Shown: positions 7,134-15,691 of the stretch, in pieces | Numbering within the stretch: position 1 is the first letter of the stretch | Layout: every line of letters starts with the position of its first letter | Notes under the pieces: model-generated | The model's database searches: none | The model's input: only the letters and a program-made list of their open reading frames with translations | Told to the model about the DNA's origin: nothing | DNA from: Nitrosomonas eutropha | GTDB lineage: Bacteria; Pseudomonadota; Gammaproteobacteria; Burkholderiales; Nitrosomonadaceae | Direction of reading: 5' to 3' | Assembly: GCA_014584635.1 (NCBI GenBank) | Contig: JACTML010000225.1 | Span: 1-21,330, forward strand | Length of the DNA: 21,330 bases | Made by a program: the position numbers and the translations under genes

Positions 7134-8417
7134 ATGATTGCATTGTCCATGTTTCTGGTTTGTCTGATCATGCTGGCATTCGGCTTTCCGGTTGCATTTA
7201 CCTTTGGTGGCGTGGCGTTGTTTTACGGTCTGTACTTCGAAGGGCTGGATCTCTTCCTGATGGTCGCCGAGCGCATGCACTCGATTATGACCAGTGTCAC
7301 GCTGATGGCCGTTCCCTTATTTATTTTCATGGGGCTGATTCTGGAAAAATCCGGCATCGCAGAAAGCATGCTGGAATCAATGGGTACCTTGTTTGGCCAT
7401 ATTCGCGGCGGGCTGGCGGTATCGACGGTTATCGTCGGCATGTTACTGGCAGCAGCCACCGGCGTGGTAGGCGCCTCGGTCATTACCATGGGGCTGATTG
7501 CCTTGCCCATCATGCTGAAATACGGTTACGACAAACGGCTGGCTACCGGGGTAATCTGTGCTTCCGGCACACTGGGGCAAATCATCCCTCCCTCGATTGT
7601 ATTAATCATTATGGGTGATGTATTGCAGCGGCCGGTCGGTAATTTTTTTCGCGCAGCCCTGGTGCCCGGCCTGCTGCTGGTCGGCCTTTACATCATCTAT
7701 TGCCTGGCGCTGGCCTGGTTCAAAAAGGGAGTGGCTCCAGCTATTCTGCATAGAGAAGGTTCTCTCATTCAACAATACTGGCACGCGCTCAAAACCATCA
7801 TTCCAGCGCTATCACTGATCATGATCGTGCTGGGAACCGTCATTATCGGCATCGCCACACCCACAGAATCTGCCGCCATGGGTTCGGTCGGTGCAATTTT
7901 GCTGGCAATGGTCAACAAAAAATTCAGATTCAGCATGCTGCACCAGGTGGCCATGGAAACCACCAAGATTACCACCATGGTATTCACCATCCTGGCAGGT
8001 GCTACATTTTTCTCAATGGTATTTACCTACACTGGTGGCGACGAAGCAGCCGAACTTTTATTACAGCATCTGCCCGGCGGAAAATGGGGTTTTATTCTGC
8101 TGATGATGCTAATTATCTTCCTGCTGGGCTTCTTTCTCGATTTCGTTGAAATCGCCTATATTTTTATTCCCATGATCACCCCTCTGCTGATCAAACTGGG
8201 AATTGATCCGCTCTGGTTTGGCATTCTGGTCGCGCTTAATCTGCAAACTTCTTTCCTCACCCCGCCAGTCGGGTTTTCATTGTTCTATTTGCGCGGGGTC
8301 GCCCCTCCTTCTGTTACCACCCTGGATATTTACCGGGGCGTCATCCCGTTCATCCTGCTACAGATACTGGCACTGGCACTGGTCGCACTTTATCCGGGGT
8401 TGATCAAACTCGTCTGA
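7134..8417 (+). CDS. TRAP transporter large permease subunit (DctM type)
   Basis: This is the transport subunit of a tripartite ATP-independent periplasmic transporter: 427 residues with about a dozen hydrophobic segments, the normal DctM length. Recognisable blocks are FGFPVAFTFGG near the N-terminus, LMAVPLFIFMGLILEKSGIAE, ASGTLGQIIPPSIVLIIMGD, GTVIIGIATPTESAAMGSVGA in the middle, and NLQTSFLTPPVGFSLFYLRGVAP near the C-terminus. It begins 44 bp after the small subunit; ATG 7134 has no clear Shine-Dalgarno and no earlier in-frame start exists before the dctQ stop. Substrate cannot be deduced from the permease alone. Confidence 0.93.
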   Translation: MIALSMFLVCLIMLAFGFPVAFTFGGVALFYGLYFEGLDLFLMVAERMHSIMTSVTLMAVPLFIFMGLILEKSGIAESMLESMGTLFGHIRGGLAVSTVIVGMLLAAATGVVGASVITMGLIALPIMLKYGYDKRLATGVICASGTLGQIIPPSIVLIIMGDVLQRPVGNFFRAALVPGLLLVGLYIIYCLALAWFKKGVAPAILHREGSLIQQYWHALKTIIPALSLIMIVLGTVIIGIATPTESAAMGSVGAILLAMVNKKFRFSMLHQVAMETTKITTMVFTILAGATFFSMVFTYTGGDEAAELLLQHLPGGKWGFILLMMLIIFLLGFFLDFVEIAYIFIPMITPLLIKLGIDPLWFGILVALNLQTSFLTPPVGFSLFYLRGVAPPSVTTLDIYRGVIPFILLQILALALVALYPGLIKLV

Positions 8418-8467
8418 TTCTGATTTCCCGGCATAGTCAGATAATTCACTACCCTCACTCAACTTTC

Positions 8468-9358
8468 ATGACAACCACACGTAACGAAAATCTCGGCTAC
8501 TTCTATGGACTCATTGCCGTCATTTTATTCGCACTGACGCTACCTGCCATGCGCGCAGCCGTCGCAGCGCTTGATCCAGTTTTCGTTGCACTGGGTCGGG
8601 GGACAGGCGCCGCACTGCTGGCTGCTGTTTTTCTGTGGCTCACCCGCCAGCGTCTGCCAACGCGCGCGGAAGCGAAAGGTCTGATAATTGTTGCAATTGG
8701 CGCAGTCCTTGGTTTTCCACTGTTGGCTGCCTGGGCGATTTGTTATGTGGATGCTTCGCATGGCGGAGTGGTGCTTGGTATCTTTCCATTAGCAACCGCT
8801 GTTGCTGCCGCCTTGTTTTCTGGTGAACGGCCCTCCATCCGATTCTGGTTGTTTGCGTTACTGGGGGCCGCAGCAGTTGTTGGCTATTCCCTTAATCAGG
8901 CGGGCGGAACCCTTCATCTGGCTGATCTGGCGCTGTTCGGGTCAGTCATCTGCGCCAGCATCAGTTATGCTGAAGGAGCAAGGTTGTCCAGAACATTAGG
9001 TGGGCCCCAGGTCATTTCATGGGCACTGGTGTTTTCCTTTCCCGTACTGGTCATCCCGACCCTGCTTTCAGCTCCGACTACGTTAAGCCTGCCAGCTGAA
9101 TCCTGGATAGGATTCATTTATCTCACCGTGATCAGTCAATATCTTGGTTTTTTCCCCTGGTACCACGGGCTTGCGCTGGGCGGCATTTCCAAAGTCAGCC
9201 AAACCCAGCTGTTGCAGCCATTTATCACCATCATCGCATCAGTATTATTGCTGGGAGAACACGCCGACATGATTACCTGGCTGGTAGCGGTACTGGTGGT
9301 GATAATCGTTGCGCTTGGCAAGCAGACGCAGGTCAAAGAAAAACTATCTTCACGCTAA
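8468..9358 (+). CDS. EamA / DMT-superfamily membrane transporter
   Basis: A 296-residue membrane protein with about ten predicted helices in two EamA-type halves (about 10-140 and 155-285). The first half contains ALTLPAMRAAVAALDPVFVALGRG and DASHGGVVLGIFPLATAVAAALFSGERPS; the second contains ISQYLGFFPWYHGLALGGISKVSQTQLLQPFITIIASVLLLGEHA, the usual end-of-domain motif. Relatives export amino acids or other metabolites, but sequence does not give the substrate. It lies 50 bp after the TRAP large permease and could share its transcript. It is convergent with tex. Confidence 0.88.
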   Translation: MTTTRNENLGYFYGLIAVILFALTLPAMRAAVAALDPVFVALGRGTGAALLAAVFLWLTRQRLPTRAEAKGLIIVAIGAVLGFPLLAAWAICYVDASHGGVVLGIFPLATAVAAALFSGERPSIRFWLFALLGAAAVVGYSLNQAGGTLHLADLALFGSVICASISYAEGARLSRTLGGPQVISWALVFSFPVLVIPTLLSAPTTLSLPAESWIGFIYLTVISQYLGFFPWYHGLALGGISKVSQTQLLQPFITIIASVLLLGEHADMITWLVAVLVVIIVALGKQTQVKEKLSSR

Positions 9359-9365
9359 CCGCTGA

Positions 9366-9386
9366 CAATTTGAAATTTTCAAGTTG
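9366..9386. other. AT-rich near-perfect palindrome between convergent genes
   Basis: Positions 9366-9386 fold back on themselves with nine or ten pairs (one G-U wobble) around a central T. It lies just after the EamA stop and 64 bp from the tex stop. No T-run follows on either strand, so it may be a weak bidirectional terminator or mRNA 3'-end stabiliser. The rest of 9359-9449 shows nothing recognisable. Confidence 0.35.
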
Positions 9387-9449
9387 ATTGGAATCGCCAG
9401 AAGCTGATTCAACAATGGGCTTCTCAATTTCAGACAGAACCTGTCATAT

Positions 9450-11864
9450 CTATCCTCTCTCCCGCGCTCGCGCCAGTGCAAGCGCCAACGCACCGGGTGG
9501 AGCAGATTTATCTGATTGGGAAACAGGTTGAGACGGACGGGGACGGTGGCGTGACTGACGATGATCCGCCCCGGCCTTATGCGCTTTATTACGTACTTCC
9601 GGTTGCCCGGTCGTTTCAGGCCGGTCATCAATCCGCATGGTCAGGCTGATACGCTGGCGCGCACGCTCCACTTCCAACACCTTAACTTTAACAACCTGCC
9701 CTGGCCTCACCACCGCGTGTGGGTCTTTGACAAATTTATCTGCCAGCGCGGAAACATGCACCAGACCATCCTGATGCACTCCGATATCGACAAATGCACC
9801 AAAAGCTGCCACGTTGGTTACCACACCTTCCAGTACCATCCCGGGTTTCAGATCCGCCAGTGATTCAATTCCTTCCTGAAAAACAGCGGTTTTAAATTCC
9901 GGACGCGGGTCACGACCGGGTTTCTTCAGCTCGGACAAAATATCGCACACCGTGGGCAACCCAAAAATTTCATCGGTAAACTCTTGAGCGGCCAGCGCTT
10001 TCAGCGTTTCCGGCTGCCCCATCACCTGGCCGATTCCTTTACCCAGACGCGCCAAAATACGCTCTACAATCGGATAAGCTTCCGGATGAACAGCAGAACG
10101 ATCCAATGGATTATCCCCGTCATTAATACGCAGAAAACCCGCAGCCTGCTCAAATGTTTTCTCTCCCACGCGCGGGACCTTGAGAAGCGTTTGCCGATTT
10201 GGAAATGGGCCATGGACATCCCGATAGCTGACAATATTCTGGGCAAGTACCCGATTCAGACCGGAAACCTGTGCCAACAGCGGCGCTGATGCCGTATTCA
10301 CATCCACACCCACTGCATTAACGCAATCCTCAACCGTAGCGTTCAGGGAGCGTGCCAACGTACGCTGATTGACATCATGCTGATACTGGCCCACCCCGAT
10401 CGATTTGGGTTCTATTTTGACCAGTTCCGCCAGCGGATCCTGCAACCGTCTGGCAATGGAAACCGCTCCGCGCAGACTGACATCCAGCTCGGGAAACTCT
10501 GCTGCAGCCAATGCAGAAGCCGAGTAAACCGAGGCACCGGCCTCACTGACAACGATTTTGGTCAGCTTGAATTCAGGATGCTGTGCCTTCACCAGCCGAA
10601 TAACTTCATTCGCCAGCTTGTCGGTTTCCCGACTGGCCGTTCCATTACCAATGGAAATTAATTCCACTCCATGCTGCAACACCAGCTGCACTACGGTTGT
10701 CAGCGATTCCTGCCATTTATTCTGTGGCTGATGCGGATAAATCGTTGCTGTTTCCAGCAGTCTTCCAGTTGCATCGACCACAGCAACCTTGCAACCGGTA
10801 CGATAACCTGGATCAAGACCCAGTACAGCTTTGGGCCCTGCCGGTGCTGCCAGAAGCAATTCACGCAGGTTGCGGCTGAAAATTCTGATCGCCTCAATTT
10901 CCGCTGCTTCGCGCACCTGTAACAGCAATTCCGTTGTGAGATGCAGATGAATTTTGACACGCCACGCCCATTGGCAAACTTCGCCCAGCCATTTATCTGC
11001 TTTGCGTTCACAATTCTCAATCCCTAAATGAGCGGCAATCATGGCAACACAAGGGTGCGGTATTTTCTCACGCGCAGTTTCATCCAGATCCAGATCGATT
11101 CTGAGCACACCTTGTGCCCGACCGCGAAACAAGGCCAATGCCCGATGCGATGGAATCAAACGCACCGGTTCACTGTAGGTATAGTAATCACGAAATTTTT
11201 CTTCTTCCGCCATTTCCTTGCCGGCGATAACAGCAGAAATCACTACGCCCTCCTGCCAGAGTTTATTGCGCAATGCAGCGAGTAAATCAGCTGTCTCGGC
11301 AAAGCGTTCGGCCAGAATATCGCGCGCACCTTCAAGCACTGTTTTCACATCAGGAAAATTGACTGCTTCTATTCCTTCCGCAGCCGGCACCACCTTGATA
11401 TATTTCACAGCCTCTTGCTCGGGATCAAGCATCGGATTGGTCAACAGCGCATCTGCCAGTGGTTCCAGTCCGGCTTCACGTGCAATCTGTGCACGTGTTC
11501 GCCGTTTTGGTTTATATGGTAAATAAATATCCTCCAGCAATTGCTTGGTTGCAGCCTGATTGATCAGCTGGCGCAATTCATCCGTGAGCTTGCCTTGCTC
11601 CTCGATGGAGTCCAGGATAACTTGCCGCCGTTCCTCCAGTTCACGCAGATAGATTAATCGCTCTTCCAGCAAGCGCAGCTGGGTATCATCCAGATTACCT
11701 GTAACTTCCTTACGGTAACGTGCAATAAAGGGCACGGTAGCACCTTCATCCAGCAGAGCTACTGCTGCACTGATTTGCTGCACCGTAACATCAAGCTCTG
11801 TTGCAAGCGTGCTGATTATCTTTTTCCGGGTAATTTCCGGGATTACTGCTGTTGAAGAAACCAT
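9450..11864 (-). CDS. tex: Tex-family RNA-binding transcription accessory protein
   Basis: Tex (relative of eukaryotic Spt6; YhgF in E. coli) binds nucleic acids and acts with the transcription machinery. The 804-residue product follows E. coli Tex throughout: N-terminal helical region with [22 protein letters not shown] and [23 protein letters not shown], the YqgF/RNase H-like domain starting [29 protein letters not shown] and [12 protein letters not shown], the helix-hairpin-helix region with [25 protein letters not shown], and a C-terminal S1 domain at about 675-744. A basic tail of about 60 residues follows. ATG 11864 is chosen; the frame stays open to a TTG at 11939 but those 25 residues have no counterpart in E. 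coli Tex. Confidence 0.95.
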   Translation of the reverse strand: MVSSTAVIPEITRKKIISTLATELDVTVQQISAAVALLDEGATVPFIARYRKEVTGNLDDTQLRLLEERLIYLRELEERRQVILDSIEEQGKLTDELRQLINQAATKQLLEDIYLPYKPKRRTRAQIAREAGLEPLADALLTNPMLDPEQEAVKYIKVVPAAEGIEAVNFPDVKTVLEGARDILAERFAETADLLAALRNKLWQEGVVISAVIAGKEMAEEEKFRDYYTYSEPVRLIPSHRALALFRGRAQGVLRIDLDLDETAREKIPHPCVAMIAAHLGIENCERKADKWLGEVCQWAWRVKIHLHLTTELLLQVREAAEIEAIRIFSRNLRELLLAAPAGPKAVLGLDPGYRTGCKVAVVDATGRLLETATIYPHQPQNKWQESLTTVVQLVLQHGVELISIGNGTASRETDKLANEVIRLVKAQHPEFKLTKIVVSEAGASVYSASALAAAEFPELDVSLRGAVSIARRLQDPLAELVKIEPKSIGVGQYQHDVNQRTLARSLNATVEDCVNAVGVDVNTASAPLLAQVSGLNRVLAQNIVSYRDVHGPFPNRQTLLKVPRVGEKTFEQAAGFLRINDGDNPLDRSAVHPEAYPIVERILARLGKGIGQVMGQPETLKALAAQEFTDEIFGLPTVCDILSELKKPGRDPRPEFKTAVFQEGIESLADLKPGMVLEGVVTNVAAFGAFVDIGVHQDGLVHVSALADKFVKDPHAVVRPGQVVKVKVLEVERARQRISLTMRIDDRPETTGQPEVRNKAHKAGADHRQSRHRPRPSQPVSQSDKSAPPGALALALARARERG

Positions 11865-11979
11865 AAAATTAATGAAAAAAAGAACAGGAAATTTGTCTGA
11901 AAAATCGTGAGTAGCGCGCTTGGGAAAGCGTTTGATCAAACTGATTAGCTGATTGCAAACCGCAACCTAAAACAGTTTT

Positions 11980-12010
11980 ATTATAGCAAGCTGTCTGCCG
12001 GCTGAATCAA
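11980..12010 (-). promoter_or_regulatory. Extended -10 promoter for tex
   Basis: On the minus strand TGCTATAAT carries a perfect TATAAT (complement of 11980-11985) with the extended TGn. TTGATT (complement of 12005-12010) lies 19 nt upstream as a poor -35. Start would be near 11973, leaving a leader of about 110 nt before tex. Confidence 0.5.
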
Positions 12011-12039
12011 AACCCACTGACAGATGAAGTTATCAACGA

Positions 12040-12048
12040 TGCTAAAAT
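12040..12048 (+). promoter_or_regulatory. Extended -10 promoter for fabI
   Basis: TGCTAAAAT (12040-12048) is an extended -10 (TGn plus TAAAAT, 5 of 6). CTGACA lies at 12017-12022, 20 nt upstream, a poor distance. Transcription from near 12055 would give a leader of about 93 nt. It is back to back with the tex promoter in the 283-bp divergent region, where no gene is seen. Confidence 0.4.
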
Positions 12049-12147
12049 ATACAGCTCAGTCATGCTGAAACCGCAGCAGAAAGCCGCTGCACCCTGGACA
12101 CAAATCATTCTCACACAACCAGAAATAACCATTTGGAGTTTTCAACT

Positions 12148-12939
12148 ATGGGATTTTTAGCCAATCGGCAGATTCTGATTACAGGTTTGCTTAGCAATCG
12201 ATCTATTGCTTATGGCATTGCCAAGGCAATGCACCGCGAAGGTGCCAAACTGGCATTTACTTACCAGACAGAGGATTTGCGTGAACGCGTTGGAAAACTG
12301 GCCGCAGAATTTGACAGCAATCTGCTGTTTCGCTGTGATGTCAGTCAGGACGAAGAGATTAGCCACTGTTTCAGTGAACTGGCAAGTCATTGGGATGGAC
12401 TGGATGGGATCGTGCATTCCATCGCTTTTGCACCGCGCGCGGCCCTGACCGGAGATTATCTGGAAAGTGTTGATCGGCAGGCTTTTCACATTGCGCATGA
12501 TGTCAGTTCATACAGTTTTGCAGCATTGGCAAAAGCTGCTCTGCCACTTATGCAAGGGCGATCAGCCGCATTGCTGACACTCAGTTATCTTGGAGCCGTG
12601 CGTGTCATGCCGAACTACAACGTCATGGGATTAGCCAAAGCGAGTCTGGAAGCCAATGTCCGCTTCATGGCTTCGAGTCTAGGCAAACAGGGAATCAGGG
12701 TAAATGCAATTTCAGCCGGACCAATCAAGACACTGGCTGCATCCGGAATCGGTAACTTTGGCAAGCTGCTGGGCTATGCCGAGAAAGTTGCCCCCCTGAA
12801 AAGAAATGTGACAACCGAGGAAGTTGGTAACGTCGCCGCCTTTCTCTGCAGTAATCTGGCTAGTGGGATTACAGGTGAAATTACTTACGTTGATGCCGGA
12901 TTCAACACCGTTGCATTTAATCTGGATAATGACGAGTAG
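12148..12939 (+). CDS. fabI: Enoyl-[acyl-carrier-protein] reductase (NADH), FabI type
   Basis: FabI catalyses the last reduction of each fatty-acid elongation cycle, turning trans-2-enoyl-ACP into acyl-ACP. The 263-residue SDR-fold protein matches E. coli FabI from MGFL onward: [15 protein letters not shown] for the dinucleotide site, CDVS (63-66), HSIAFAP (90-96), and the catalytic Tyr147, Tyr157 and Lys164 in SYLGA...[31 protein letters not shown] and [10 protein letters not shown] are also conserved. ATG 12148 has GGAG at 12135-12138, nine bases upstream; an in-frame TTG at 12133 overlaps that site and is not a likely start. Residue 93 is Ala where E. coli has Gly. The gene converges on ppiD. 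Confidence 0.96.
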   Translation: MGFLANRQILITGLLSNRSIAYGIAKAMHREGAKLAFTYQTEDLRERVGKLAAEFDSNLLFRCDVSQDEEISHCFSELASHWDGLDGIVHSIAFAPRAALTGDYLESVDRQAFHIAHDVSSYSFAALAKAALPLMQGRSAALLTLSYLGAVRVMPNYNVMGLAKASLEANVRFMASSLGKQGIRVNAISAGPIKTLAASGIGNFGKLLGYAEKVAPLKRNVTTEEVGNVAAFLCSNLASGITGEITYVDAGFNTVAFNLDNDE

Positions 12940-12978
12940 CCTGACGACCACTGCAGCTTAAAGCCTGTCCAAGACCTC

Positions 12979-13009
12979 ACTGATTGAGCCTTGAACAGGC
13001 TCTATCAGT
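12979..13009. terminator. Bidirectional hairpin between fabI and ppiD
   Basis: ACTGATTGAGCC (12979-12990) and GGCTCTATCAGT (12998-13009) pair over 12 bp with one mismatch and a 7-nt loop. A competing stem AGCCTGT/ACAGGCT (12962-12968 with 12995-13001) overlaps it. It lies 40 bp after fabI and reaches the ppiD stop codon, the usual place for a shared terminator. No T-run follows on either strand. Confidence 0.5.
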
Positions 13010-14904
13010 CAGTCACTTTCCTCAACCGGTTTGATTTTTACTTCAGCACGCTGTCTGAGCCCTGCAAGATAAGCATTCAGCTCTTCCTGACCACGCACTT
13101 GCTGTAACTGATTGACAAGAAGTGTCTGCTGGGAAGATTCTTCTTCGTCAGTAGACGGTATTTTTACCTGATTGATCCGGATCAGATCGAAATCGCCTTT
13201 ACCGGTCCTGATCCCGGTATAAGCAGGAAGTTTTGCTACATCCGTCTGAAAAAGCGCATGCAAAACCTCCTCATCCCCTCCTTTTTTCTGGATGTAGGAA
13301 ATTTCCACCGGCTCTCCCCATTCCAGAGTTTCATCAGATTCGCCTGCCTGCAACCTGGCAAGCTTCTGCTTGCCTTCTTCCTCGGCCGCCTCAGCCGCAA
13401 GCTGTTTTTTCAGAATTTCAACTATCTGATCTTTGACCAGCCCCACTGATTGTGCACTCGCAGGACGATGCTCAAGTACTCTGGCTGAAACGAAGATATC
13501 CGGTTTTACCTCGATTGCTTCGGTATTGAAATGATCACGAACAGCGCTATCAGAAAAAATCGCCTGAAGCATGCGCTCGTTGGCAATAACTGAAGGTTCC
13601 TTCGAGTTACGATTGATCCAGTCACTTTGCTGAATCGGCAAATTGAACATCTGTGCTACAGGCTGCAACGTATCGCTTTGTTCATAGACGATATTACTGA
13701 AATCTTCTGACATTTCCCCGAATCTTTCCGCCATTTTCTGGCGCTGCAGCGTTTGCCTGATCCCTTCTTTCACTTCATCAAAGCTGGCAACATCCGCATT
13801 TTTTATCGCAGTCAGCCTGATAATATGGAAACCAAACGGCGTTTCCACCAAGCCGCGTATTTCATCCGGCTGCATCTCGAACACGGCATCTTCGAACGCT
13901 TTAACCATCAAACCGCGCGCAAAAAAGCCGAGATCTCCATCCATTTTTGCTGAACCGGGATCTTCTGATAACTCCCTGGCCAGCTCTGAAAATTTATCCG
14001 GATCCTGTTTGACCTGTTCCAGAATTTGCTCAGCTTTGGCTCTGATGGATGCTTTTTGCTCTTCAGTTGCTTCAGCAGGAACAGTCAGCAGGATATGGCT
14101 GGCTCTGCGTTCTTCAGCCTGACCAAACTCATCCTGATGCTCATCGAAATACTTCCTGATTTCATCGTCTGAAACCTGTTCCTGTTCTGTCAATTCATCC
14201 AGAGACAACACAACATATTCAACCCGAACCCGTTCCGGCAGCGTGAAATCCTGACGATGACTGTCGTAGTACGTCTGGACAGCAGCTTCATCAGGTTCAG
14301 CCTGATTAATGTACTGTTCAGGACTGATTGCGACTCGATTGATTTCATACTTTGTTTCGCTCAGCGCTGCTATTCTTTTAGCGGCCGTTTTCGAAGCAAT
14401 AGTGCTCGCGGTGATCCCTTCCAGCAGTTGCTGCCGCATCAGATCGCTCGCCATTCTTGCTTCAAACATTGCCGGGGACATGCCCTGACGCTGCAGTAGC
14501 TCACGATAGCGCTCATAAGAAAACTTATCATCCTCGTGGAAAAGCGAGATATTCTGAATCTCGGCAGTCAGACGGGAATTCAGCACGGCCAATCCAACCC
14601 GACCTGCTTCGTGACGCAACAGCTTCTGCTGAATCAGATTTTCCAGAGCTGCCGTGCGCATCTGCGGGTTATCCAGCAAGCTGGCATCGTAATTATCTCC
14701 CAGCATGTTGCGCAGATTTTCCTGCTGGTTCCGTAAAGCCTGCTCATATTCCTGACGGCTGATTTCCTCACCGTCAACAGATGCAACCTCGCCTGCGCCA
14801 CCCATGCCCTGATACGACTCCAACCCCCAGAACAAGAACGGCAAAAGGGCAATAAAAAGCACGACCTGGACTATCGTTTTCTTTTGATCTACAAAATCAA
14901 ACAC
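13009..14904 (-). CDS. ppiD: PpiD-like periplasmic folding chaperone with SurA N-domain and parvulin domain
   Basis: PpiD is anchored in the inner membrane near the Sec translocon and helps newly exported proteins fold. The 631-residue product has an N-terminal anchor (about 11-28, VVLFIALLPFLFWGL) after a short positive segment, a SurA_N-type helical chaperone region (about 40-250, starting VASVDGEEISRQEYEQAL), and one parvulin PPIase domain at 267-366 with RASHILL, FSELARELSEDPGSAKMDGDLGFFARG and TPFGFHIIRL. A charged C-terminal region follows. The start is GTG 14904; an in-frame TGA lies four codons upstream, so no earlier start is possible. It lies downstream of hupB and two tRNA genes; E. 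coli also has hupB followed by ppiD. Confidence 0.93.
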   Translation of the reverse strand: MFDFVDQKKTIVQVVLFIALLPFLFWGLESYQGMGGAGEVASVDGEEISRQEYEQALRNQQENLRNMLGDNYDASLLDNPQMRTAALENLIQQKLLRHEAGRVGLAVLNSRLTAEIQNISLFHEDDKFSYERYRELLQRQGMSPAMFEARMASDLMRQQLLEGITASTIASKTAAKRIAALSETKYEINRVAISPEQYINQAEPDEAAVQTYYDSHRQDFTLPERVRVEYVVLSLDELTEQEQVSDDEIRKYFDEHQDEFGQAEERRASHILLTVPAEATEEQKASIRAKAEQILEQVKQDPDKFSELARELSEDPGSAKMDGDLGFFARGLMVKAFEDAVFEMQPDEIRGLVETPFGFHIIRLTAIKNADVASFDEVKEGIRQTLQRQKMAERFGEMSEDFSNIVYEQSDTLQPVAQMFNLPIQQSDWINRNSKEPSVIANERMLQAIFSDSAVRDHFNTEAIEVKPDIFVSARVLEHRPASAQSVGLVKDQIVEILKKQLAAEAAEEEGKQKLARLQAGESDETLEWGEPVEISYIQKKGGDEEVLHALFQTDVAKLPAYTGIRTGKGDFDLIRINQVKIPSTDEEESSQQTLLVNQLQQVRGQEELNAYLAGLRQRAEVKIKPVEESD

Positions 14905-14949
14905 GGCAAATACTCAAAAAAAAAGGAAATAGAGAAAAACAGGGGGAAG

Positions 14950-14972
14950 AAAAGACGCCATATCAACATGGC
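14950..14972 (-). terminator. Possible terminator after tRNA-Asp
   Basis: On the minus strand GCCAT, loop GTTGAT, ATGGC (complement of 14957-14972) is followed by GTCTTTTC. It begins about 25 nt after the CCA end of tRNA-Asp. The stem is only 5 bp and the T-run interrupted, so this could equally be a structured leader of ppiD. Confidence 0.35.
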
Positions 14973-14996
14973 TGGATAGTACACACAATAAAAATA

Positions 14997-15073
14997 TGGC
15001 GGAGTGGACGGGACTCGAACCCGCGACCCCCGGCGTGACAGGCCGGTATTCTAACCAACTGAACTACCACTCC
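14997..15073 (-). tRNA. tRNA-Asp (anticodon GTC)
   Basis: On the minus strand the gene starts GGAGTGG (acceptor, complement of 15067-15073), has a D-arm TAGTTCAGTTGGTTAGA, an anticodon loop reading CTGTCAC with anticodon GTC, the T-loop GGTTCGAGTCC and the matching acceptor CCACTCC with discriminator G and an encoded CCA (complement of 14997-14999). All arms pair well. It is the second of two tandem tRNAs. Confidence 0.97.
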
Positions 15074-15082
15074 CAGTATTGC

Positions 15083-15098
15083 ACTCTTTGACAAGAGT
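15083..15098 (-). other. Hairpin in the spacer between the two tRNAs
   Basis: ACTCTT (15083-15088), a 4-nt loop, and AAGAGT (15093-15098) form a perfect 6-bp stem between tRNA-Val and tRNA-Asp, ten bases before the 5' end of mature tRNA-Asp. No T-run follows. It may be a structure in a shared tRNA precursor. Confidence 0.4.
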
Positions 15099-15135
15099 CT
15101 ATTTATCAGACAACTATTATTTATCCAGCAACGCT

Positions 15136-15211
15136 TGGTGGGTGCTGACGGGATCGAACCGCCGACATTCGCCTTGTAAGGGCGACGCTCTACCAGCTGA
15201 GCTAAGCACCC
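15136..15211 (-). tRNA. tRNA-Val (anticodon TAC)
   Basis: On the minus strand the gene starts GGGTGCTTAGCTCAGCTGG, has the anticodon stem-loop CGCCCTTACAAGGCG with anticodon TAC, the T-arm GGCGGTTCGATCCCGTC and acceptor AGCACCC with discriminator A and encoded CCA. It begins 42 bp after the hupB stop with no terminator between them, so it may be transcribed with hupB as well as from a promoter of its own, which I do not see. Confidence 0.97.
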
Positions 15212-15253
15212 GAATCCACCGATCTTTTCTTTGTCTTTGCTATCGAAGGAGCG

Positions 15254-15526
15254 CTAGTTTACAGCATCTTTCAGCGCTTTGCCAGCGGTGAATTTAGGCA
15301 CTCTGGCGGCCTTGATTTTTATCTCGGCTCCGGTACGCGGATTACGTCCTGTACGGGCAGCCCGCTCCCCAACCTTAAAAGTTCCAAAACCTACCAGGGT
15401 AACGCTGTCATTTTTGCTAAGCGCATCCTTGATTGCGGACAGTGCACCGTCCAGAGCATTACCAGCATCTGCTTTTGTAATGCCGGCATGGTGAGCAATC
15501 GCTTCGATGAGTTCGGATTTATTCAT
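15254..15526 (-). CDS. hupB: DNA-binding protein HU (beta type)
   Basis: HU is a small dimeric nucleoid protein that bends and compacts DNA without strong sequence preference. The 90-residue product is the full family length: helical N-terminus [11 protein letters not shown], the core [11 protein letters not shown] (42-52), and the DNA-binding arm RTGRNPRTG with the intercalating Pro63, then the conserved [20 protein letters not shown] end. ATG 15526 has a good Shine-Dalgarno (AAGGGGA) about 6 nt upstream. It has its own strong promoter and precedes two tRNA genes and ppiD in the same direction. The lon gene, which often precedes hupB, is not here; gpsA lies upstream. Confidence 0.97.
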   Translation of the reverse strand: MNKSELIEAIAHHAGITKADAGNALDGALSAIKDALSKNDSVTLVGFGTFKVGERAARTGRNPRTGAEIKIKAARVPKFTAGKALKDAVN

Positions 15527-15578
15527 AAAGTTCCCCTTTATTTTGCTTCGTTAGGTTGCAGGAAAATACTTCTTTTGC

Positions 15579-15592
15579 ACAGAAAATTCTGT
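15579..15592. promoter_or_regulatory. Palindrome at the hupB transcription start
   Basis: ACAGAA, two bases, TTCTGT (15579-15592) is a perfect 6-bp inverted repeat covering the predicted first transcribed bases of hupB. The position suits an operator or a 5'-end hairpin; the binding protein is unknown. Confidence 0.35.
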
Positions 15593-15599
15593 AGAAACC

Positions 15600-15628
15600 C
15601 TTATATCAAGCCGTTTTGCAGCGGTCAA
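15600..15628 (-). promoter_or_regulatory. Strong sigma-70 promoter of hupB
   Basis: On the minus strand TTGACC (complement of 15623-15628), a 17-nt spacer and TATAAG (complement of 15600-15605) match sigma-70 hexamers at 5 of 6 each with ideal spacing. The sequence upstream of the -35 is very AT-rich, like an UP element. Start is expected near 15593, giving a leader of about 66 nt. Confidence 0.85.
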
Positions 15629-15691
15629 GTACTTAAACTTAAAATAAACCTGATTTTAACAATTTTTTATTCAAATAGAATAATTCGAGGT

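Noticed and set aside
11865..11939. 25-residue N-terminal extension of tex from a TTG at 11939
   Set aside because: The added residues have no counterpart in E. coli Tex; ATG 11864 gives a normal-length start, and the predicted promoter fits either.
12133..12147. TTG start five codons upstream of fabI
   Set aside because: It overlaps the GGAG ribosome-binding site that serves ATG 12148, and FabI proteins begin MGFL.
15088..15116. TTGACA on the plus strand between the two tRNAs as a promoter
   Set aside because: No -10 at usable distance (CAACTA at 17 nt), and it would transcribe antisense to both tRNA-Val and hupB. The bases are better explained as part of the hairpin at 15083-15098.
15660..15690. 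TTATTC/GAATAA hairpin downstream of gpsA as a terminator
   Set aside because: The stem is all but one pair A-T and no T-run follows on the gpsA strand, so it would be too weak to support.
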